A stretch of 64,000 bases of DNA. Origin: Streptococcus viridans. GTDB taxonomy: Bacteria > Bacillota > Bacilli > Lactobacillales > Streptococcaceae. Shown piece after piece: positions 58,165 to 64,000 of this stretch (position 1 is its first letter; every line of letters begins with the position of its first letter). The notes under the pieces were generated by a model. The model was given only the letters and a program-made list of their open reading frames with translations. It ran no database searches and had not been told where the DNA came from. The position numbers and the translations under genes are program-made. The DNA is taken from NCBI RefSeq assembly GCF_900636365.1, contig NZ_LR134266.1, positions 881,501-945,500 of the forward strand. The letters run 5' to 3'.

Positions 58165-58512
58165 TTATAGATGAGCGAATGCTTTGATTTCTTCTTCAGA
58201 CATGGATGAGTCGCAACGAACAGTGACTTCGCCGGATTTGACATGTAAAAATCCTGGGACAGTTGGGATGCCGTAAGTTGAACGGAAGGCTTGTAAAGCG
58301 TCTAGTTGACTTGGTTCTTCACTATTAATGAAGTAGATATGAGCTTTAGTTTCGGCTACTACAGTTGCTAATTTAGCAGCGAACTTACGGCAATATGGGC
58401 AAGTCTTACGTCCAATAAAGAAGGTTGCTGTTTCTTTTTGGTCGATGGCTTCTTGCGCACGCGCAACAGTGGTTACTTCAAGATCTTTAATATCTTCTAA
58501 AAATTGTTCCAT
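58165..58512 (-). CDS. Thioredoxin-like protein (bacteriocin transport accessory type)
   Basis: This 115-residue thioredoxin-fold protein has the redox motif KTCPYCRKF near residues 35-43 and a cis-Pro region YGIPTVPGF near 83-91. It matches the small streptococcal family annotated as bacteriocin transport accessory protein (Bta). No signal peptide is seen, so it is likely cytoplasmic. The start at 58512 follows GAGGTAATCT; a longer frame would run through the -10 region. No bacteriocin genes lie nearby, so the family name may mislead about its role. Confidence 0.82.
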   Translation of the reverse strand: MEQFLEDIKDLEVTTVARAQEAIDQKETATFFIGRKTCPYCRKFAAKLATVVAETKAHIYFINSEEPSQLDALQAFRSTYGIPTVPGFLHVKSGEVTVRCDSSMSEEEIKAFAHL

Positions 58513-58580
58513 GAGATTACCTCGCTTTCTTATAAATCTAGTATGCCATAAAGGGCGAAAAAATGCTGTATTTTGATACG

Positions 58581-58613
58581 AAAAAAAGATGAGATTGGTT
58601 GATCTCATCTTTT
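58581..58613 (-). terminator. Terminator downstream of pgm
   Basis: AAAGATGAGAT-TGGTTG-ATCTCATCTTT with A and T runs outside, usable on the minus strand. Confidence 0.8.
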
Positions 58614-58621
58614 GTGGTTTC

Positions 58622-60340
58622 TTATTTTACAAAGGCATTGATTTCAGCTTCGATGTTAGCAATTTTAGTTTGAGAATCTTCGTTGCTTTCACCAACAACG
58701 GCAATGTAGAACTTAATTTTTGGTTCTGTACCTGAAGGGCGAACGGCAATCCAAGAACCATCCGCAAGTGTGTATTTCAATACATCACTTGGAGGAGTTG
58801 TCAAGGTTGTTACAGTGCCATCAGCAGCAGTAGATGTTTGTGCTTTAAAATCTTCAGTGATTGAAACTGCTGTTGCATTGAATTCTTTTGGACCGTTTTC
58901 ACGGAATTTTGCCATAATCGCCTTGATTTGCTCAGCACCGTCAACACCAGAGAGGGTAACAGAGATTGTCTTTTCAGCATAGTAGCCGTACTCTTTGTAG
59001 ATTTCCTCGATACCGTCAGCAAGTGTCAAACCACGAGAGCGGTAGTAAGCAGCAAGCTCAGCAACGACAAGGACAGCTTGAATCGCATCTTTATCACGTA
59101 CGAATGGTTTGATCAAGTAACCAAAGCTTTCTTCAAATCCCATCATGTAAGTGTGATTGTGTTTTTCTTCAAATTCTTGAATCTTTTCAGCGATGAATTT
59201 GAAACCAGTCAAAACGTTGAACATAGTTGCGCCGTAGCTTTCAGCAATCTTCGTTACCAAGTCAGTTGATACGATCGATTTGCAAAGGGCTGCATTTTCT
59301 GGAAGAGTACCAGCATTTTTATGGGCTTCCAAGATGTATTTCGCCATGATGGCCCCGATTTGGTTACCTGAAAGGTTGAGGTAGCTACCATCTTTTTGAA
59401 GGACTTCAACACCAACACGGTCAGCGTCAGGGTCAGTTGCGACAAGAACATCAGCGCCTACTTGGCGACCAAGTTCTTCAGCAAGTGCAAAAGCTGCTTG
59501 ACTTTCTGGGTTTGGAGATTTTACTGTTGAGAAGTCTGGATCTGGAGTTGCTTGAGACTCAACGACCTGAACAGAGTCAAATCCTGCTTGAGCAAGAGCA
59601 CGACGAGCCAACATTTCACCAGTACCGTGAAGTGGAGTGTAGACAATCTTCATGTCTTTACCGAATTCTTCAATCAAGGCAGGATTGATGTTCACGTCTT
59701 TGACTTCTTTGAGGTATTCAGCATCAATAGCTTCACCGATGACTTCAATCAAACCAGCTGCTTTTTCAGCTTCAACATCCGCAACTTCTACAGCGAATGG
59801 ATTGTCGATGGCACGGATGTAGGTTGTCAAAGCGTCCGCGTCGTGTGGAGGCATTTGGCCACCATCTTCACCGTAAACCTTGTATCCGTTAAACGGAGCA
59901 GGGTTGTGGCTAGCTGTAATCATGATCCCTGCAAAACAGTTGAGGTGACGAACAGCAAATGAAAGTTCTGGAGTTGGACGGAGACTTTCAAAGACATAGG
60001 ATTTAATACCGTGTTTTGCAAGAACGGCTGCTGATTCAAAGGCAAATTCTGGAGAGAAGTGACGGCTATCGTAGGCGATGGCTACACCACGTTCTTTTTC
60101 ATTTCCACCTTTAGATTCGATCAAACGAGCCAAACCTTCAGTTGCTTGACGAACAACGTAGATATTAATACGGTTAGTCCCAGCACCAATCAATCCGCGC
60201 ATACCAGCGGTACCGAATTCAAGGTTTGTGTAGAAGGCATCTTCCTTCGTTTTTTCATCCATGTTTTCCAAATCACGACGAAGATAATCTGGTAGGTCAG
60301 CGAAATCAGCCCATTTTTGGAAGTTTTCTTGGTAAGTCAT
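58622..60340 (-). CDS. pgm: Phosphoglucomutase/phosphomannomutase
   Basis: This enzyme interconverts glucose 6- and 1-phosphate, feeding UDP-glucose, capsule and wall polymer synthesis. The 572-residue alpha-phosphohexomutase has the phosphoserine loop TASHNPAPFNGYKVYG near residues 143-158, the metal loop DPDADRVG near 303-310, the sugar-binding EESFGY near 390, and RPSGTEPK near 531-538. AAGGAGTTGCACT precedes the ATG. A one-mismatch cre site overlaps its predicted transcription start, suggesting carbon control. Confidence 0.96.
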   Translation of the reverse strand: MTYQENFQKWADFADLPDYLRRDLENMDEKTKEDAFYTNLEFGTAGMRGLIGAGTNRINIYVVRQATEGLARLIESKGGNEKERGVAIAYDSRHFSPEFAFESAAVLAKHGIKSYVFESLRPTPELSFAVRHLNCFAGIMITASHNPAPFNGYKVYGEDGGQMPPHDADALTTYIRAIDNPFAVEVADVEAEKAAGLIEVIGEAIDAEYLKEVKDVNINPALIEEFGKDMKIVYTPLHGTGEMLARRALAQAGFDSVQVVESQATPDPDFSTVKSPNPESQAAFALAEELGRQVGADVLVATDPDADRVGVEVLQKDGSYLNLSGNQIGAIMAKYILEAHKNAGTLPENAALCKSIVSTDLVTKIAESYGATMFNVLTGFKFIAEKIQEFEEKHNHTYMMGFEESFGYLIKPFVRDKDAIQAVLVVAELAAYYRSRGLTLADGIEEIYKEYGYYAEKTISVTLSGVDGAEQIKAIMAKFRENGPKEFNATAVSITEDFKAQTSTAADGTVTTLTTPPSDVLKYTLADGSWIAVRPSGTEPKIKFYIAVVGESNEDSQTKIANIEAEINAFVK

Positions 60341-60363
60341 AGTGCAACTCCTTATTTCTATAA

Positions 60364-60382
60364 ATTAATCGCTTACATTATA
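60364..60382 (-). promoter_or_regulatory. pgm -10 box with candidate cre site
   Basis: On the minus strand TATAAT (60382-60377) runs directly into TGTAAGCGATTAAT, which matches the cre consensus except at one position. A bound CcpA would sit over the transcription start. Confidence 0.5.
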
Positions 60383-60449
60383 GCATTTTTTTTCTGAAAA
60401 AACTAGATTCAATAGCAATTGTTTTCAAATTTATATGTTGAGTGTCCAC

Positions 60450-60483
60450 AAAAAATCACACCTTCATTTGAAAAGTGTGATAA
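60450..60483 (-). terminator. Terminator after the ECF S-component gene
   Basis: On the minus strand ATCACACTT pairs with AAGGTGTGAT (one base unpaired), followed by TTTTTT. Confidence 0.75.
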
Positions 60484-60494
60484 ACGAAAATGAC

Positions 60495-61067
60495 TTATAA
60501 TGAATTCTTAACTTTTGAGAGAGGTGGGATGATAGCTAGTGTCAGAATGACTGTCGCTAGGACCTCAATCAATGAGTTGGTGGTTAAAACAGCACCGAGG
60601 AAGGCTTGGATACCACCTGGATAATTTTTTGAAAAGAAGATGAAAATACCTGAAAGCACAAAGAAAGTGTTGGTGAAAGATCCAACCGCTGCAGCGATTG
60701 CCAGTCCGGATTTATTATGAATCAACTTGTACACAAAGTAAGGGGTGATCCCGATGAGGATACGGGGAACCAGTACGATAATCAGAGAGTAAATGTTTCC
60801 TTTTTCAACAAAGGGACTGAATAAATAACTACTTGGTAGCTGAACGATAGTGTTGATGGTGAGACTAAAGAGTCCCATCAAGAGTCCCAAGGTCCCACCA
60901 ATACGAGGTCCATAAAGAATAGAGGCAATGACCACTGGAATATGGACGAAGGTCGGTGGAATTAGAAAGGGGAAGAATTGAAAGATCATGGTTGATGTAA
61001 AATGAATGGTCACCATGATAGCGAAGAAGATAGAAATTTGTGCAATGGATGAAGAAGATTTTCTCAT
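60495..61067 (-). CDS. ECF transporter S component, probable pantothenate (PanT)
   Basis: This 190-residue membrane protein has five to six hydrophobic spans and the layout of ECF substrate-capture components. It lies in one operon with coaB and coaC (ATGA overlap with coaC), which convert phosphopantothenate onward to coenzyme A, so pantothenate is the likely substrate. The shared energising module (EcfA1-A2-T) is not in the window. The start at 61067 follows AGGAGTCGCTCTC. Confidence 0.8.
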   Translation of the reverse strand: MRKSSSSIAQISIFFAIMVTIHFTSTMIFQFFPFLIPPTFVHIPVVIASILYGPRIGGTLGLLMGLFSLTINTIVQLPSSYLFSPFVEKGNIYSLIIVLVPRILIGITPYFVYKLIHNKSGLAIAAAVGSFTNTFFVLSGIFIFFSKNYPGGIQAFLGAVLTTNSLIEVLATVILTLAIIPPLSKVKNSL

Positions 61068-61603
61068 GAGAGCGACTCCTGTATAGTAGTTAGAATGGTT
61101 TCGATGGAAGCTAAAGCGCCAGATCCCTGATCGCCACAAGCTAGTAAAGCTTCGCGCGGTGGGATGATTTGGTAGCCGTAGCTTTTTAGGGTTTCAAGAT
61201 TGTTTTGTGTAGCTGGGTGGTCCAACATCTTGGTATTCATAGCGGGTGCTAGGAATTTCTTCACCTCAGACGGGAGGGCCAAAGCAGTGCTTGTTACGAT
61301 ATTATCTGCAAAGCCGTGGGCTAATTTTGCAATGGTATTGGCACTAGCAGGTGCGACTAGAAAAAGATCGGCCTCTTTCCCCAAGTCAATATGTTGGATT
61401 TGTTTTGGATCGTCTTCTGTCATGATCTCTACCAGGACAGCTTGTTTGGAGAGGACCTGAAGGGTTAGAGGGGTAATAAAAGCTGTAGCTGCAGGAGTCA
61501 TCAGAACCTTTACCTGGTGACCAAGCTTGGTCAATTGACTGGTGAGGTCCGCTGCCTTATAGGCAGAAATGCTCCCTGTTACAGCCAGTAGTATATTCGC
61601 CAT
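61064..61603 (-). CDS. coaC: Phosphopantothenoylcysteine decarboxylase
   Basis: CoaC is an FMN enzyme that decarboxylates 4'-phosphopantothenoylcysteine in coenzyme A synthesis. The 179-residue protein starts MANILLAVTGSISAYKAADL and has APASANTIAKLAHGFADN and APAMNTKM, the family's flavin and substrate motifs. It is a separate protein here, not fused to CoaB as in many bacteria. It lies five bases after coaB and overlaps the ECF gene by four. Confidence 0.95.
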   Translation of the reverse strand: MANILLAVTGSISAYKAADLTSQLTKLGHQVKVLMTPAATAFITPLTLQVLSKQAVLVEIMTEDDPKQIQHIDLGKEADLFLVAPASANTIAKLAHGFADNIVTSTALALPSEVKKFLAPAMNTKMLDHPATQNNLETLKSYGYQIIPPREALLACGDQGSGALASIETILTTIQESLS

Positions 61604-61608
61604 AGGTT

Positions 61609-62295
61609 TTATCCTTTGTTCCTAATGTGATGGTAAATTTTTTGAGCAATATCCAATTTCGTTTCGGCTATTTGAGTAGCATCTTTCGTAACTAAGTAAG
61701 CTCGATGTTTTCCGTCTTGAATTTCGCTTAAGTCATTGGCAACAATCATTTCTGCCTGATTCTTTTCGAGACTTGCACGAGCAACGGCTAGGAGTTGATC
61801 CTGTGCTACACCAACCAGCAGTTTAAAGCCGATCAAGCGAATGTCTGGATTCCACGTTTTTACTAAGGAAATCAACTTAGGATTTTTCTTCAAAAAGAGA
61901 ACTTGGTAATCTTCCTCTGAAGAAATTTTCGATTCCTTGTTGGATTGATGAAGAAAATGCTCTAAATTGCTAGCTTCTTTGACAGCCTGGAAACCTGACA
62001 TATAGATAGGGCTGTAGTCAGAGATGGCCATGGCATGGATGAGCACCTGGTGAGTTGGAGTTTCTTTCTCAAGGACGGTTTGAAGTTCAGCGACATTTTT
62101 GATGAATATCCTTCTTAAATGAGGATGTTCTTTGGGCTGAACCGCAGTTGGGGTTGTCACCAAAGTCACAGAAAATCCTGCCTCTAAAAAACGTTCGGAA
62201 ATGATTTTTCCAAGTTGACCAGTGGAATGGTTGGTAATCGAACGAACCTGATCGATCTTTTCACTCGTCCCACCGGAAGTAATCAAAATATTCAT
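61609..62295 (-). CDS. coaB: Phosphopantothenate-cysteine ligase
   Basis: CoaB joins cysteine to 4'-phosphopantothenate. The 228-residue stand-alone protein starts MNILITSGGTSEKIDQVRS with NHSTGQLG close by, and has IGFKLLVG and ANDLSEI later, typical of the monofunctional streptococcal enzyme. The ATG at 62295 lies six bases after TATAAT on the minus strand, so the mRNA is probably leaderless; a longer frame would start within the promoter. It leads the coaB-coaC-ECF operon. Confidence 0.93.
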   Translation of the reverse strand: MNILITSGGTSEKIDQVRSITNHSTGQLGKIISERFLEAGFSVTLVTTPTAVQPKEHPHLRRIFIKNVAELQTVLEKETPTHQVLIHAMAISDYSPIYMSGFQAVKEASNLEHFLHQSNKESKISSEEDYQVLFLKKNPKLISLVKTWNPDIRLIGFKLLVGVAQDQLLAVARASLEKNQAEMIVANDLSEIQDGKHRAYLVTKDATQIAETKLDIAQKIYHHIRNKG

Positions 62296-62301
62296 AGGCT
62301 T

Positions 62302-62307
62302 ATTATA
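62302..62307 (-). promoter_or_regulatory. coaB -10 box six bases before the start
   Basis: TATAAT on the minus strand with a TTTACT -35 candidate 17 bases upstream. The six-base gap to the ATG is too short for a ribosome site. Confidence 0.6.
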
Positions 62308-62468
62308 CAAGAATTTTATATTGTAGTAAAGCCAAGAACATGGCTCTTACGATTGTTGGTCAAGGGGATACAAAGGCGGTAGAATAGACGATTAAGCGAC
62401 TCATAGTTATTTCATATAGAGGGGTATAAGAAATTGGAATAAAGGCTGAAAAAGCAGAATTACTAAGC

Positions 62469-62479
62469 AAAAACCGAAC
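62469..62479 (+). promoter_or_regulatory. Candidate PurR box upstream of fhs
   Basis: AAAAACCGAAC matches the core of the lactococcal/streptococcal PurBox (AWWWCCGAACWWT), although the three bases after it (GAA) fit poorly. It lies about 65 bases before the predicted transcription start of fhs (TATAAT at 62529-62534), close to the spacing known for PurR activation. Confidence 0.45.
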
Positions 62480-62562
62480 GAACGGGAAAAGTTTGAGAGT
62501 TAAAATATATATCCTTGTGAAATTTCTGTATAATAGGATTATTAAATAGTGAGGAGATTCAG

Positions 62563-64000
62563 ATGAAGACAGATATCGAGATTGCACAAAGTATTGAATT
62601 GAAACCAATCACAGATGTGGTAGAGAAATTGGGTATTCACTTCGATGACCTAGAACTCTATGGAAAGTATAAGGCGAAATTAACCTTTGACAAGATCCAA
62701 GCCGTTCAGAAAGAAGAACCAGGGAAACTCATCTTGGTAACAGCGATTAACCCGACTCCAGCAGGGGAAGGAAAGTCTACCATCACCATTGGTTTGGCAG
62801 ATGCCTTAAATAAAATTGGCAAACAAACCATGATTGCCATTCGCGAACCTTCTTTAGGTCCTGTTATGGGGATTAAAGGTGGCGCAGCTGGTGGAGGCTA
62901 TGCCCAAGTTCTACCAATGGAAGACATCAACCTTCATTTCACGGGTGACATGCATGCCATTACAACAGCAAATAATGCACTTTCAGCTTTGATCGACAAT
63001 CATTTGCATCAAGGAAATGAGCTAGGCATTGACCAACGTCGGATTATCTGGAAACGGGTAGTGGACTTGAATGACCGTGCTTTGCGTCACGTATCGGTCG
63101 GTCTCGGTGGACCGCTCAATGGGATTCCTCGTGAAGACGGGTTTGATATCACCGTTGCTTCTGAGATTATGGCCATCCTTTGCTTGGCGACAGATATTGA
63201 AGACTTGAAACGTCGTTTGGCTAATATTGTGATCGGTTACCGCTATGATCGTAGTCCAGTTTATGTCCGTGATTTGGAAGTGGAAGGGGCGCTTGCCTTG
63301 ATTCTGAAAGATGCGATCAAGCCAAACTTGGTCCAAACCATCTATGGAACTCCAGCCTTTGTTCATGGTGGACCTTTTGCTAATATTGCTCATGGATGTA
63401 ATTCTGTTTTAGCTACCTCAACCGCTCTTCGTTTAGCCGATTACGTAGTGACAGAAGCAGGTTTTGGGGCGGATTTGGGAGCTGAAAAATTCTTGGATAT
63501 CAAAACACCAAATCTTCCTGTTAGTCCATCTGCAGTGGTGATTGTCGCAACGATTCGTGCTTTGAAGATGAATGGTGGAGTTGCCAAAGATGTTCTCTCT
63601 GAAGAAAATGTAGAAGCTGTTCGTTCAGGTTTTGCTAACTTGGAGCGCCACGTAGAAAATATGCGTAAATTCGGAGTTCCTGTAGTAGTGGCTATTAATG
63701 AATTTGTCACAGATACAGAAGCTGAAATTGCAGCTCTGAAAGAACTCTGTGCTTCTATTCAAGTTCCTGTTGAATTGGCGAGCGTTTGGGCTGATGGTGC
63801 TGATGGAGGGTTGGCCCTAGCAGAAACAGTAGTGGAGACACTTGAAACAAGTCCAGCCAATTACAGTCGTCTTTATGATAATGACCTTTCTGTTGAAGAA
63901 AAGATCACTAAGATTGCCCAAGAAATTTACCGGGCCGACAATGTTGTCTTTGAGAAGAAAGCCAAAACTCAGATTGCTCAGATCGTGAAAAATGGCTGGG
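62563..64000 (+). CDS. fhs: Formate-tetrahydrofolate ligase, N-terminal ~480 residues
   Basis: The frame runs off the window end; the family is about 556 residues, so roughly 75 are missing. Fhs makes 10-formyltetrahydrofolate from formate, THF and ATP, for purine synthesis and initiator tRNA formylation. The ATP loop [20 protein letters not shown] lies near residues 63-82. [18 protein letters not shown] and [14 protein letters not shown] follow, and [13 protein letters not shown] near residue 300 is diagnostic. TGAGGAGATTCAG precedes the ATG. A candidate PurR box upstream fits the purine link. Confidence 0.97.
   Translation, partial: MKTDIEIAQSIELKPITDVVEKLGIHFDDLELYGKYKAKLTFDKIQAVQKEEPGKLILVTAINPTPAGEGKSTITIGLADALNKIGKQTMIAIREPSLGPVMGIKGGAAGGGYAQVLPMEDINLHFTGDMHAITTANNALSALIDNHLHQGNELGIDQRRIIWKRVVDLNDRALRHVSVGLGGPLNGIPREDGFDITVASEIMAILCLATDIEDLKRRLANIVIGYRYDRSPVYVRDLEVEGALALILKDAIKPNLVQTIYGTPAFVHGGPFANIAHGCNSVLATSTALRLADYVVTEAGFGADLGAEKFLDIKTPNLPVSPSAVVIVATIRALKMNGGVAKDVLSEENVEAVRSGFANLERHVENMRKFGVPVVVAINEFVTDTEAEIAALKELCASIQVPVELASVWADGADGGLALAETVVETLETSPANYSRLYDNDLSVEEKITKIAQEIYRADNVVFEKKAKTQIAQIVKNGW

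Noticed and set aside
62311-62562. Tetrahydrofolate or ZTP riboswitch before fhs
   Set aside because: The predicted start of transcription at about 62541 leaves only ~22 bases of leader, and no riboswitch core is seen.

Overview
This window is chromosomal DNA of a low-GC Gram-positive coccus, almost certainly a Streptococcus of the viridans (sanguinis/parasanguinis-like) group. The basis is gene content and order typical of streptococci (rpiA-deoB-punA-clc-deoD; plsY / parE-parC-ilvE; ldh / gyrA-srtA; cysteine desulfurase-prs / CYTH / relQ-nadK-rlu-pta; coaB-coaC-ECF), strong AGGAGG-type ribosome sites, and proteins that read as streptococcal. The species call is a judgement from recognition, not from a search. 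Almost everything is housekeeping. There is no prophage, complete insertion sequence, CRISPR array or rRNA operon.

Layout. 1-6972: pentose and nucleoside salvage (rpiA tail, deoB, punA, deoD) with a ClC channel, a small HEPN-motif protein and a sirtuin. 7044-9465: a CpsY-like LysR regulator on the minus strand, then a membrane protein. 9487-13376: pyrimidine synthesis (pyrK-pyrD, pyrF, pyrE), with PyrR-type attenuators before pyrK and pyrF and several unexplained hairpins between genes. 13677-20037: membrane proteins, ung, mutX, pyrC, an SGNH hydrolase and a YpmS-like protein. 20119-25215: leuA-leuB-DUF1294-leuC-leuD behind a leader-peptide attenuator. 25312-28805: a YrdC-like protein, a tandem pair of unknown paralogues (the first carrying an in-frame stop), about 550 bases without a convincing gene, and a DUF421/DUF3290 pair. 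28973-32780: a tightly overlapping four-gene operon (SDR, GT21-like and GT1-like glycosyltransferases, hydrolase-like protein). 32863-41413: plsY, parE, an AadE-like nucleotidyltransferase, parC, ilvE. 41466-43182: tRNA-Tyr, tRNA-Gln, rpsA, tRNA-Arg. 43333-49899: ldh, gyrA, srtA, radC, rex. 49993-57985: cysteine desulfurase and prs, CYTH, relQ, nadK, an RluA-type pseudouridine synthase, pta, mutY. 58165-64000: a Bta-like thioredoxin, phosphoglucomutase, coaB-coaC-ECF S component, and the start of fhs.

The most interesting signals lie between genes. (1) A ~175-base repeat occurs four times, always within about 11 bases of a stop codon. It folds as three hairpins ending in an intrinsic terminator and shows a compensatory base-pair change between copies. 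(2) The long leaders of deoD and parC end in the same block, whose central 6-bp stem is conserved in shape but fully different in sequence. (3) The radC ribosome site lies in a perfect 11-bp stem whose loop carries a cin-box-like (ComX) sequence, suggesting that only competence transcripts are well translated. (4) Five genes have a -10 box exactly 6 bases before their ATG, as expected for leaderless mRNAs. (5) The pyrF-pyrE gap holds a duplicated double-hairpin unit around a 16-bp perfect hairpin. Among proteins, the HEPN-motif protein overlapping deoD and the four-gene glycosyltransferase operon are the best candidates for undescribed functions.
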